Shown here in pieces: positions 21,618-33,445 of a DNA stretch of 64,000 nucleotides (position 1 is the stretch's first letter; each line of letters starts with the position of its first letter). Both the position numbers and the translations under genes were made by a program. A model generated the notes under the pieces. It did no database searches, had not been told where the DNA came from, and saw only the letters and a program-made list of their open reading frames with translations. Source of the DNA: Cinnamomum chago (lineage: Eukaryota; Streptophyta; Magnoliopsida; Laurales; Lauraceae); the NCBI GenBank assembly GCA_038049695.1, contig CP142459.1, positions 63,852,001-63,916,000 of the forward strand. The letters are read 5' to 3'.

Positions 21618-23578
21618 TATGAGAGCCCTGGAATATTAAAAAGAAAAAGATGAAAGCAATAAAATTGTGGTCGAAGAATAAGGCTTCCAAGAAATTATAG
21701 CAAAACATGTAAAAATTAATAGAAATAGTTGTCTCCAATGCAAATATAAAAATTGATCGACAGTCAACTCATATATATATTAAAATGCAGTTTATCAAAA
21801 ATATAATAAGAAAAACATAACCCATAAAACATGAACCTGCATTTTGGCAATGCCAATCATCATTCATCTTCCTCTCAACCTTGATCAAAACCAGATATGG
21901 TCATGAAAATTACATTTTTTTACATTATATGTCGGTTATCCCAATGTTCACTTTAATATATAAGATCCATAAATTAAGGCATCTAAAATAGCTCATTACA
22001 AGTCACAATGCCACATATATTCATCACACATTGCAACATATATATTTTATTTTGCATAAATGCATCAGAAAAGAATAACTAGAGAGGCCCTTATAGAACT
22101 GTAAAAAGACCACTCTTGAGAAGGCTAGAATGCATTCATCTCCTCATTTGGCATATACAATAGACATAACTAGTTCATAATTGAGATAGCTATTTAAGAA
22201 CTTTGAGCAATTTAGCGTAATTATATCATTTCCTTTCTCGCTGAAACGTTTTTACCTCCATGTAGTAGTCCTCAGCATAGAGCAGAGCAGCAAAATAATC
22301 CACATAATTTGACTGCGATACGGGTTTCTTTAGAACTTCTGGAACCTGGTCCTTCTGTATTACATGCTTAATATCCCCAGGAATATGATAAAGAGGAAGC
22401 ACATTAGTAGGTCTCCAATTTGATGGTGTTGCATATGAACCACAAGGGTTTTCTGGTGGGTTTGTGACTGAATCAACAGAGTTCCTCTGTGAAACTGAAC
22501 GAGAAGGTGTTTGAGTCGCAATTAGAGCCGGAGTAGTTTTTGGCTGTGTTGGTGGCGATGTTCTTGCAGGTTGCTCCTTAGCTGAAACATTCAGTGTCCC
22601 ATTCTCTCTCGAACTTTTATTTATGTAGTAGTCCACACCAGAGAGCAGAGCAGCAAAATAATCCTCATAATCTGATGATATTGTGGATAAGCGTTTCTTC
22701 AGAACTTGTGGAACCTGGTCCTTCTCTATTACATGCTTAGTATCCCCAGGAATATGATCAACAGGAAGCACATTAGTAGGTGATGTCCAATTTGATGGTG
22801 TTGCATATGAACCAGAAGGTTTTTCTGGTGGTTTTGAGATCGTAGTAGGTCTGATTGAATCAACAGAGTTCCTCTGTGAAACTGAAGGAGAAGGTGTTTG
22901 AGTCGCGACCTGCGCCGGAGTAGTTTTCGGCTGTGTTGGTGGCGATGTTCTTGCAGGTTGCTCCTTAGCTGAAACATTCGGTGTCCCATTATAATCCTCA
23001 TAATCTGATATTGTGAATAAGCGTTTCTTCAGAACTTGTGGAACCTGGTCCTTCTCTATTACATGCTTAATATCCCCAAGAATATGATCAACAGGAAGCC
23101 CATTAGTAGGTGATCTCCAATTTGATGGTGTTGCATATGAACCAGAAGGCTTTTCTGTTGGTTTTGAGATAGTAGTAGGTCTGACTGAATCAACAGAGTT
23201 CCTCTGTGAAACTGAAGGAGGAGGTGTTTGAGTCGCGACCTGCACAGGAGTAGCTGGCGGTTTTGAGATAGTAGGAGGTCTGACTGAATCAACAGAGTTC
23301 CTCTGTGAAACTGAAGGAGGAGTTTGAGTCGCGACCCGCACTGGAGTTGCTGGTGGTTTTGAGATAGTAGGAGGTCTGACTGAATCAACAGAGTTCCTCA
23401 GTGAAACTGAAGGAGGAGGTGTTTGAGTCGGGACCCGCACCGGAGTAGTTTCCGGCTGTGTTGGTGGCAATGTTCTTGCAGGTTCCTCCTGAGCTGAGAC
23501 ATCCGGTGACGGATTCCTGTAATTACCGTCGAAAATATACCTTTGAACACACCGCAGAGCATCAAGTAACCAAGACAT
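19580..23578 (-). CDS. SDE3-like truncated helicase gene, copy C
   Basis: Three exons: 23578-22256 (441 codons), 21459-21202 (86 codons) and 20497-19580 (306 codons with stop). They use the same splice sites and phases as copy B, with introns of 796 and 704 bp. The predicted product is 832 aa. Exon 2 is identical in protein sequence to copy B. Exon 3 differs by nine amino acids out of 306 codons and stops at the same place (YLIYDEHM). Exon 1 is longer than in B because it has three N-terminal modules and an extra triplicated sub-repeat. The reading frame is intact throughout despite repeated expansion in multiples of three. The 3' flank 18885-19575 matches that of copy B without the hAT element. 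The protein keeps the pre-core and lobe-1A scaffold of SDE3/MOV10 without usable ATPase motifs. Function is not established. Confidence 0.75.
21109..21169. repeat. (GA)n microsatellite, intron 2 of copy C
   Basis: About 60 bp of GA just beyond the exon 2 donor, matching copies A and B. Confidence 0.97.
21571..21616. repeat. (TG)n microsatellite, intron 1 of copy C
   Basis: About 46 bp of TG, the longest of the three homologous tracts. Confidence 0.95.
22256..23578 (-). repeat. Exon 1 of copy C: three modules plus inner triplication
   Basis: LPVDHI/LPLYHI segments occur near 23085, 22755 and 22385 (plus coordinates), which marks three modules of about 340-370 bp. The first module also contains a sub-repeat of about 33 aa (ATPVRVATQTPPPSVSQRNS type) three times, at about 23190-23440. 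The modules nearest the gene's 5' end are the most alike (KKRLFTIS and KKRLSTIS). The last module matches the single one in copy A and the last in B, so growth appears to have happened upstream of the ancestral module. Confidence 0.8.
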
Positions 23579-23721
23579 CTTCTTCTATAATTTTCTACTC
23601 TCAACAGAAAATCCCACTCTTTGATCTCACAATCAGTAGTCACTGTTCTTCACAAGAGTAACGTAACGGAAACATAGATCGGAGAAAAGCTTCAGAAGTA
23701 TATGGAAGAGAGAGAGAGAGA

Positions 23722-24000
23722 GATGTGGACGGTAGGCATAGAAGATGCAGAACGAATAAAAATGAGAACGCAACGAGCGAGATGTGGACGGTAGGCATAG
23801 AAGATGCAGAACGAATAAAAATGAGAGCACGCAACGAGCGCGTTGTTGGGACGCATTGTTGGGCTTCGGGTATGTTCCGAAGGGTGGCCCTGGACGGTAG
23901 GCATAGAAGATGCAGAACGAATAAAAATGAGAGAACGCAACGAGCGCGTTGTTGGGACGCATTGTTGGGCTTCGGGTATGTTCCGAAGGGTGGCCCCATC
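23722..24000. repeat. Minisatellite in the 5' flank of copy C
   Basis: The string ggacggtaggcatagaagat-gcagaacgaataaaaatgag occurs three times (about 23727, 23785 and 23892). The second and third copies also carry gcgcgttgttgggacgcatt and a shared tail ending gaagggtggccc. It lies about 150 bp upstream of the copy C start codon, and copies A and B lack it. Confidence 0.9.
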
Positions 24001-24054
24001 CGACTCCTCAAACCGGACACGACCCGCTACAAAATAAATCAAACAATAAATCGA

Positions 24055-24553
24055 GGGGTTTTGACATATTAGTCATTCTTAAAATTGATTTTCTCAATTT
24101 CATGACTAAAACTCATATAATGTTATTAAAGTTATTTAACTCTAGTCAATATTTTTTTTATAAACTTTTTTTTGTCCTAGATCGTGTGATATTACAGGAA
24201 CAATGTATGTCACACAAACCGATAAATCTCATTATATCATGGGACGATTGTCCCATGATGTCATGGATTATATGCAGCATTTTAGGGAAAAAAATCCTCC
24301 AAATAATAGAACCTAAGAAATGGTTGCCAGATGTTTACTTTACACCAAATGTCATTTTTCATGTCGAATATAAAATGAATTCGCTTGCTAATTGCATAAA
24401 GTGTATGATACAAAAACTGATAAATCTCATGATCTCCTGAGATAAGGTGTAGAATTTTTTTTTTTTTAGAAATAGTGCCCTGTGACATTATTAGAATTTT
24501 GGTCATGAAATTGAAAAAATCAAGTTTAAGAATGACTAATATGTTAAAACGCC
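24055..24553. mobile_element. Small MULE-type MITE, 499 bp
   Basis: Inverted ends of about 50 bp (GGGGTTTTGACATATTAGTC at the left, GGCGTTTTAACATATTAGTC on the reverse of the right) are flanked by a 9-bp duplication with one mismatch (ATAAATCGA at 24046-24054, ATAAATCAA at 24554-24562). The flank to its right resumes the shared gene flank (tcaattactttttcaaagtggg). A near-perfect inner palindrome CATGGGACGATTGTCCCATG lies at about 24238-24257. There is no coding content. Confidence 0.8.
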
Positions 24554-24664
24554 ATAAATCAATTACTTTTTCAAAGTGGGTCGAGTTACTTGGGTTCGAG
24601 TATTACCAAGTGCGATAAGATTATATATAGGAATTGGTTAGAAATGGGTTGTGGAGTAATATAT

Positions 24665-24955
24665 AAAGAGCAGGGTTCTTCTAAGCTCTAGCCGAGCTTA
24701 TCCTAAGCTAGAATAGTGCTGATCTCACAAATTAAAGTTGCCCCATATATATATGAGTAGAGCTCTCTTAAGCTGAAATAGTGTTGTATCTGTTTTTTGC
24801 ATGATGAAGCTGAAAAATCCAATTCTGATTGGATTTATGTTGATTTTGGAGACGATTATCATGCAAAAAACAGCATAATCGACTTTGATTTGTGGGACTC
24901 GCCTTGTTTCAACTTAGGATAAATTAAGCTGCAGCTTAGGAGAGCTGGCCCATAT
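24665..24955. mobile_element. Fold-back MITE-like sequence
   Basis: The left arm (agctct...gagcttatcctaagct...cacaaattaaag, about 24682-24746) is repeated in reverse at about 24880-24943. An inner pair, ctgttttttgcatgat and atcatgcaaaaaacag, lies at about 24790 and 24858. The arms are imperfect and I could not fix a target duplication because TA-rich tracts flank it. Confidence 0.45.
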
Positions 24956-24977
24956 ATATATATATATATATATATAT
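24954..24977. repeat. (TA)n tract
   Basis: A pure TA run between the fold-back element and the probable SINE tail. Confidence 0.9.
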
Positions 24978-25130
24978 TTGATAACGCAGGGTTCCCAGTT
25001 CTTTGGGCCAGAATAATCCCTATGGGCTCGGAGAGAAAGCCGGATAAAATTTCCTTGTGGCTCCAGTGTGGTAGAGCAGTTTCGAACCCACAACTCCGAT
25101 TGTAGAGTAACATAGGATAGTATAAGTTGT
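24978..25130 (-). mobile_element. Probable tRNA-derived SINE
   Basis: On the minus strand a box-B-like GGGTTCGAAACT is followed by about 100 bp and a 3' end CCTGCGTTATCAAA running into (TA)n, a layout usual for plant SINEs. Box A is not clear and no target duplication was found. Confidence 0.4.
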
Positions 25131-27084
25131 AGCATATTTATATGTACAAAAAATAATATGATTTGGGTCGGATCAAGTTGTATGGATCTAACCTGAAAGC
25201 GATGTGGATCTATTCGTGGAATTACGTCAAGTTAGCGATCTAAGTTGCAGTAAAACATGCTGGATGGCACCAACCAAACCCATAAAATTACTGCAGCTAA
25301 TGACATGGGCCCATTTAATTTTAGGGTCCAGGTTGGAGCCTACTCTGTTGGACGGTTGGATCCAAATGCTTTTGGGTCTGTTTCCATAACTCAAAATAGA
25401 GCTCCACATACACACACAGAATATATCAGACAAACATGATCTTAATCTTTAATTTTAAGTCCTCAAAATTTAATAGCACATCATGCATTGCATCGTTTTT
25501 ATGTATTAGCTCCAACAATCAATAATGTCTAAAATAGTGTTTAATCTTATTGATCAAAAAAGAAAAAAAAAATACTGTTAAGTTTTGCTTGTCAATTCAA
25601 TTGAAAGGAGGAGGGAGTGCCCGAAAGGATTGGATTGATCATGTAGAAAACTTTGTAAGGCTACCATATTTGCCTTCCCACATTACCACCTTTTAAACTG
25701 AATGACCATATTTTATCCATATAACAATGTTCATTTATTTATTTTGGCATATTCTTAGCAAACTCTAACATCTTTTGACATGGAATACTCACAACACGGC
25801 AGAAATTGCATGCATTTTGTGATCTCAGATTTTTTTATTACTGAAGTTTAACTCCATCCCATGGGTTGGCTTGGCTCTCTTCCTTTTCTGTGATGTTATT
25901 GTAATCTCACTGATGTCTCTAATAAAATTATCTTGTTACCTATAACAATAATAAAAAGAGAGAGGCAAAGTTTAACTGCATTTTTATAAATCTGAATGGA
26001 GGGCCTTTTCAGTCTCTCTCTTTTCTCTCATTTTTTTCATCTGCCTGCAATATGATTAGTATCCATGTGTAAATAGTCATTCTGGATAGTGAGGACTTTT
26101 CTTTTTCTCTTTCCCCACTAAAAAAAGAGTTCATTCACGCCAAAACAACACAAAACAAAACATTACAGAAGTTCAAAAGATTATCAGTCACTCCACTCTG
26201 CTCTAAACAGAGACCCCAAAAATGCAGATCATGGTCCTTCAATCTTCTATACGTTCTTTGTGGGCTAGGATGCGCAGATACTTCAAAACGGGCAACATAT
26301 CGTATTCAATATTTCACACTTTTTTTTTATGTGTGTGTAAAACCTGTGTCTGATCCATGTCCCTACAGTGTACCCACGCCGTAAATGGGCATCATAGGTT
26401 GCAGGTCTATCTGAATGTTGGGCAAAATCCCCGCGATTCATTTTCTCCATCAGCTCCATTCCTTGGTGGAACGAAATCTCTAGCTAGCCCTGCCTATAAA
26501 TATTTGATATCAATGGAGGAAGAACAGTCAAAGTAAAGTTAGCTGCAGCAAAGATGAATTGCAATATGATCAGCTACTCTATTTGCTCATCATCAACAAA
26601 ACTGTATGTAGTCTAGGATGGAATTGCTGCTGAAGATGAAATAAGTTTCTTCCAAATAATTATCAAATCAAGATAAATTGCCTGATCTTTGCAATGTGCC
26701 AATGGTGACCAAACAACAATCCTTAGTCTTCAAGGAATCACACATTCTAAGGGTAGGACCCTTCATCTAAAATAAAAATCCACCATTTACATGGTCGTGG
26801 TGATTTCCATTGTAGACCACAGCTAGCATTGCCACATTGGGGCCAATTTTCTGGCCCAATTGTAAATGGGCCACAGTGGGACTATATGTGATTTAACACC
26901 CAGTTCCCAGCTTCTTCGGTAAAGGTTTATTATCCAGGCCCACGAGCTGGATCTGGGTCTAATTATTAGGCCCCATTACTAATGGATTGGGATCGGGCAA
27001 CCATTGGCTAAGCCTGACTCTTGCTATCCCAAGTTCTTTATCACCAACATGCATACGATTGGGAGGGAAAGCAACTATATACCG
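25131..27084. other. Gene-free stretch
   Basis: No ORF with recognisable similarity, no paired element ends and no RNA gene were seen. It is AT-rich intergenic sequence with scattered homopolymers. Confidence 0.5.
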
Positions 27085-28197
27085 ACCACATACTGGATCT
27101 TTTGCTCCCGTGACCCAAAGAAGGAAAAAAAGGCCTAAAAAATTGATTTGCAAGATTTCCACCGTATGTATCTACGGTATATGTGCAATTTCCAACTTTC
27201 CTCCTCTCAGAGCAGAGGAAAAATGGAAAATCGGAATTTCCATCCATGCCAGTAGCAGTAAAGCTGTGAGAGTGTCCACATAAACTCCCAAGACCTTTCC
27301 ATTTCCAATTAACATAAAATAGAATGAAAGAATCACTAGTTGCGTTTTATCTTGTAGCCCATATCTAGTGAACTCCCATATGATATGAATAGAGAGAAAA
27401 AAATCACATAAGTTGACTTTGGCCAATGATACATGTTGAATTGAATTTCTAGTCGTTTTAATATTTATACTTCCCCATAAATAAAAGTAGACATATATAA
27501 ATGGTCATCAAATAACATCCCCATAATTAAAGAATAAAAACCGATATGTCACTCTATTAAAGCAATTTGCTCCTGGACAACTCCATCCTTAAATCTTTCA
27601 TCACTCGTAGACTTTAATGATCATCGGTGTGATTCACTTGATAATAAATTCTTAAAATATCAATTCCATGCAAACAGAGGGGCCCTTAAGAGAACACATA
27701 TATGAAAGAAATTTTAAAAGCATTGAGTGTTATCACGTATCTAATCTAAAGCAATGACACAAACGATTTTGCAATCTTGTAATCAACATGTAAACTTGAC
27801 TTTTGTTGACATGCTTAGATTTGGAAACTCTCTGGACATAACCAACAAGCAGAAGGACTAATGGAACTGGTCAAATCAAGCTCGATAATTATTTAGGACC
27901 ATATCAAAACACCACATAGTTCTTTATATGCACAGAAAAGCAGTGATGTGTTAACTACTAGGGCATGTTTGTAGGGTTGCAAATGAAACGGTTCTGAATC
28001 GGGAACCATAATGGACCCGGACCCGTTTCAAAATAACAGTTCCGGTTTTGGATCTGGTTTTGACTCAGAACCTATTTAGTTGGTTCTAGACCCGACTCCA
28101 ATACGAAAACTCATATTCGAGTCCACCTAGAGGAGTGAAATCAAGTTCCAAAATCGATTCGAATTTATCTTTATCCTTCATTTTTCTTAAAAATAAG
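27085..28197 (+). repeat. Degenerate edge unit of the 2.6-kb array
   Basis: It is collinear with the units that follow but strongly diverged: tttccaccgtatgtatctacggta for ttgccgccgtattcatccgcggta, the decayed hairpin near 27190, and the hAT-like start tagggttgcaaatg near 27974. It carries about 470 bp (about 27433-27900) absent from the other units and breaks off at about 28197, where unit 1 begins. Array ends are usually more diverged than the interior. Confidence 0.75.
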
Positions 28198-30822
28198 CCT
28201 TTTGATTCTACTACTCCTTTACTTTTGTTCTCTGTTATATAGACCAGTTACTGAACTTCACCGGTAAAGTAAATTTACAATTTATTTCATTTATTGTGAT
28301 TTGATATTATTTCATCCAATTGTTATTCACACATGTCCCTCCATCATATTGTGAACTCAGCCAAGACCCGTGACCCACCAACAAGTAAAAGAAGGAAAAA
28401 AAACAAAAAAAATCGTTTTGCAGGATTGCCGCCGTATTCATCCGCGGTATTCCTACAATTTCCAGTTTTCCTCCTCTCACAGAGGAGGAAAACTGGAAAT
28501 TGCGAATTTATGAGGACGAAAACTGGAAAATGCGAATTTACCGCCCATGCCAGCAGCGGTAAAGTTGCGTGAGTGTCCAAATGAAGTCCCAGGACCTTTC
28601 CATTTCCAATTAACATAAAGTAGAATGAAAGAATCCACAGTTGGGTTTTTTCTTGTAGCCCATATATAGTGAACTCCCATATGATATGAATAGACAGAAA
28701 AAAAAATCACACAAGCTGACTTTGACAATTGACATAGTTGCTTACATGCACAGAAAATCAGTGATGTATCGACTACGAGGGCATGTTTGTAGGGTTGCAA
28801 AAGGAACGGTTCCTTATCGGAACCATAGTGGGCCCGGACACGTTTCTAAATAACGGTTCCGGTTCCGAATTCGGTCTTGACTCGGAACGTGTTTAGTTGG
28901 TTCTAGACCCGGCAACGATAGGAAAACCCAGATCCGGGTCCACCTAGAGGACAGGAATCTAGTTCCAAAATCGATTCAAATTTATCTTTTTCCTTCATTT
29001 TTCTTAAAATAAGCATATCATTCAGCTTATAACGGTGCGTCAAAGTCTACTACCTCTAATATTGCATATAAAAATGTCCAAAAAGTTGATTTTGATGTAC
29101 AATTTGCAAAATCAAACGCTCATAAGCGGGGTCCTGGGTCCACATGTCGGAACCCGTTTGGACACTGACCCGTTTATCAATCGGAACCTAAATTAGGTTA
29201 CGGACCCGGACCCGTTTATGAATAATCGGAACCTAAAATAGGTTCCAGACCCGGTTTTTTTACAGGTCGGATCTTTCGGGTAATCGGATACCCGTTTGCA
29301 GCCCTACAAGTCAGCGAGTATAGGCTTTTTTTTTTTTTTTTTGTCCAGTTGAAATGACGGTTTCGCTGGTTTCACGTATATTCTCAACCGTAGATATTAA
29401 GATCTTTGGTTTTTTACGGTAACAATTATGCACCCTGTATAGTAGAATCAATAATTTCATAGAACCCAAGATACATTTAGTTTGGAAATTTCTCCGAAAA
29501 TATAGGTCGTGCATGGCCATGAGATTGTTAAACACATATATAATTGTCATGGGCTGCATCTCACTTTGAGGTCCAGCAAAAACGTTGTGCAATGCATGGG
29601 TTAAATAATATATGAAATAAGAAAGAGAGGGTTAAACGATCATAACAGAATGGTGAGTCAAATATATGTTGACTGTAATGAAAATAGATAGACAGCTGTC
29701 AAAAGCTGTCTCAGAATATCTCTCCTCTCTTTTTAGGCGATTTTAACGGGAAACTCCCCATATATAGGATTCCTGCTGACCAAAAAGGCCAGACACAAGT
29801 TAGCCCTAGCTAGCGCAAGCCTTTGAGAGTCCTTTTCGCCAACTCAGATGGGCCTACTCGGGAGACGGAGAGAGTAATCTAGTTAGGACTAGATCAACTT
29901 GCTTAACGTATAATCATCCTAAATTGAGACAAGCATGCCCTTACTGAATCGATTTTTCCGTGTTCTGTCCATCTTGTACTTGGTTTGAGAGAGCCCATTC
30001 CGCTTCTACCTATTCCATAGTGAAACCCACTCGTCACCTGCAAGGATCCGATCCAAAACGCCCAGATGTTGCTGATTTTTTTAAGTAGGATTTAGTAACG
30101 AGTGGACACAGCCCTATTCGTCGACTTCTCACTCACGAACTATTTCATATTTGGTAAGCTTACTTTACCAGTTAAGTAAAGTGAAGGGCTAATATGAGGG
30201 ACTTTAAAAAGAGAGGCTCAAATAAAAAAAATATTAGGTTTCGAATACCATCTCTTCCATGAAAAAAAAAATGTTAAAAGGACACTCTCTCATGCAAGAT
30301 AATGATAAAAAAAAAAAAGACTAGGGGTGTTCATTGAAGAGGTAGGGCTATTCCGAGGAATGCCCAAAAGCCACTTCTAAACTAGAAGCCTTAACCTGGC
30401 CCAAGCATGAGTCAAGCCTGAAGTTTTTGGCCCGAACCCAAGCCGCATGGAAATGATGAAGCCCGAGCCCGGCCTATAGAAATTTTTTTTAGCGTCTTAC
30501 CAAGTCCTAAGCCAACACAGCTGTTCTGGTCACCTTCTCTTTGAGGTCATGGGCTTGAGTCCCCGCATTGCTGCTCCCTCCCTCCGTCCCTCACAAATAT
30601 ATATATATATATAAATATATATGTTTGGGCGGGACGGGAATATCGGCTTTCAAGCACTAAGTGTAAATAAATAATAAATAATAAAAAGAAACCGAGCACG
30701 GCATATCTATTAATAATTGAACCCCATGCCCAAAGCCCAATCCTTGAGCTCCCATAAAAAAATAAAAAAATAATAAAAAAATACTCCACTTTTTAACAGA
30801 GAAAATAAAAATGCTACTCTCA
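28198..30822 (+). repeat. Array unit 1
   Basis: The most diverged complete unit, next to the degenerate edge. Its hairpin is perfectly paired and its hAT-like block is at 28790-29306. Confidence 0.93.
28456..28502. repeat. Perfect hairpin, 22-bp stem and 3-nt loop
   Basis: 28456-28477 is the exact reverse complement of 28481-28502, with the loop CAC. Most other units carry the same hairpin with one change that becomes a G-U pair in plus-strand RNA. Unit 10 has a further mismatch. Confidence 0.95.
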
Positions 30823-33445
30823 CCTTTTGATTCTACTACTCCCTTACTTTTGTTCTATCTTATATTGACCTGTTACTCAACTCCACCGGTAAAGTAAATT
30901 TACGATTTATTTCATTTATTGTGATTTGATATTATTTAATCCAATTGTTATTCACACATGTCCCTCCATCATATTGTGAACTAAGCCCAGACCCGTCACC
31001 CACCAACGAGTAAAATAAGGAAAAAAAGCCAAAAAAATCGTTTTGCAGGATTGCCGCCGTATTCATCCGCGGTATTCCTACAATTTCCGGTTTTCCTCCT
31101 CTCACAGAGGAGGAAAACTGGAAATTGCGAATTTATGACGACGAAAACTGGAAAATGCGAATTTACCGCCCATGCCAGCAGCGGTAAAGCTGCATGAGTG
31201 TCCAAATGAAGTCCCAGGACCTTTCCATTTCCAATTAACATAAAGTAGAATGAAAGAATCCACAGTTGCGTTTTTTCTTATAGCCCATATATAGTGAACT
31301 CCCATATGATATGAATACACAGAAAAAAAAAATCTCACAAGCTGACTTTGGCAATTGACATAGTTGCTTATATGCACAGAAAATCAGTGATGTGTCGACT
31401 ACTAGGGCATGTTTGTAGGGTTGCAAAAGGAACGGTTCCGCATCGGAACCATAGTGGGCCCGGACACGTTTCTAAATAACGGTTCCGGTTCCGGATCCGG
31501 TCTTGACTCGGAACGTGTTTAGTTGGTTCTAGACCCGGCACCGATAGGAAAACCCAGATCCGGGTCCACCTAGAGGACTGGAATCTAGTTCCAAAATTGA
31601 TTTTAATTTATATTTTTCCTTCATTTTTGTTAAAATAAGCATATCATTTAGCTTATAACGGTGCGTCAAATTCTACTACCTCTAATATTGCATATAAAAA
31701 TGTCCAAAAAAAGTTGATTTTCAGGTACAATTTGCAATATCAAACGCTCATAAGCCGGGTCCTGGGTCCACATGTCGGAACCCGTTTGGACACGGACCCG
31801 TTTATCAATCGGAACCTAAATTAGGTTACGGACCCGGACACGTTTAAGAATAATCGGAACGCAAAATAGGTTCCCGACCCGGTTTTTTTACAGGTCGGAT
31901 CTTTCGGGTAATCGGATACCCGTTTGCAGCCCTACAAGTCTGCGAGTATAGGCTTTTTTTTTTTTTTTTGTCCAGTTGAAATGACGGTTTCGCTGGTTTC
32001 TCGTAGATTCTCAACCGTAGATATTAAGATCTTTGGTTTTTTACGGTAACAATTATGCACCCTGTATAGTAGAATCAATAATTTTGTAGAACCCAAGATA
32101 CATTTAGTTGGAAAATTTCTCCGAAAATATAGGTCGTGCATGGCCATGAGATTGTTAAACACATATACAATTGTCATGGGCTGCATTCTCACTTTAAGAC
32201 CAGCGAAAACGTTGTTCAATGCATGGGTTAAATAATATATGAAATAAGAAAGAGAGGGTTAAATGATCATAACAGAATGGTGAGTCAAATATATGTCGAC
32301 TGTAACGAAAATAGATAGACAGCTGTCAAAAGCTGTCTCAGAATGTCTCTCCTCTATTTTTAGGCGATTTTAACGGGAAACTCCCCATATATAGGATTCC
32401 TGCTGACCAAAAAGGCCAGACACAAGTTAGCCCTAGCTAGCGCAAGCCTTTGAGAGTCCTTTTCGCCAACTCAGATGGGCCTACTCGGGAGACGGAGAGT
32501 GGTCTAGTTAGGACTAGATCAACTTGCTTAACGTATAATCATCCTAAATTGAGACAAGCATGCCCTTACTGAATCGATTTTTCCGTGTTCTGTCCATCTT
32601 GTACTTGGTTTGAGAGAGCCCAATCCGCTTCTACCTATTCCATAGTGAAACCCACTCGTCACCTGCAAGGATCCGATCCAAAACGCCCAGATGTTGCTGA
32701 TTTTTTTAAGTAGGATTTAGTCACGAGTGGACACAGCCCTATTCGTCGACTTCTCACTCACGAACTATTTCATATTTGGTAAGCTTACTTTACCAGTTAA
32801 GTAAAGTGAAGGGCTAATATGAGGGACTTTAAAAAGAGAGGCTCAAATAAAAAAAATATTAGGTTTCGAATACCATCTCTTCCATGAAAAAAAAATGTTA
32901 AAAGGACACTCTCTCATGCAAGATAATGATAAAAAAAAAAAAGACAAGGGGTGTTCATTGAAGAGGTAGGGCTATTCCGAGGAATGCCCAAAAGCCACTT
33001 CTAAACTAGAAGCCTTAACCAGGCCCAAGCATGAGTCACGCCTGAAGTTTTTGGCCCGGACCCAAGCCGCATGGAAATGATGAAGCCCGAGCCCGGCCTA
33101 TAGAAATTTTTTTTTAGCTTCATACCAAGTCCTAAGCCAACACAGCTGTTCTGGTCACCTTCTCTTTGAGGTCATGGGCTTGAGTCCCCGCATTGCTGCT
33201 CCCTCCCTCCCTCCCTCACAAATATATATATATATAAATATATATGTTTGGGCGGGACGAGAATATCGGCTTTCAAGCACTAGGTGTAAATAATTAATAA
33301 ATAATAAAAAGAAACCGAGCACGGCATATCTATTAATAATTGAACCCCATGCCGAAAGCCCAATCCTTGAGCTCCCATAAAAAATTAAAAAAATAATAAA
33401 AAAATACTCCACTTTTTAACAGAGAAAATAAAAATGCTACTCTCA
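30823..33445 (+). repeat. Array unit 2
   Basis: The last part (from about 33,000) carries the unit 3/4 variants (gcttcataccaagtcc, cactaggtgtaaataatta), while the first part carries the common type. It shares agcccaatccgc with unit 13. Confidence 0.95.

Noticed and set aside
23633-24072. Several overlapping ORFs around the minisatellite
   Set aside because: Repeats in all frames without domain similarity; they lie in the 5' flank of copy C.
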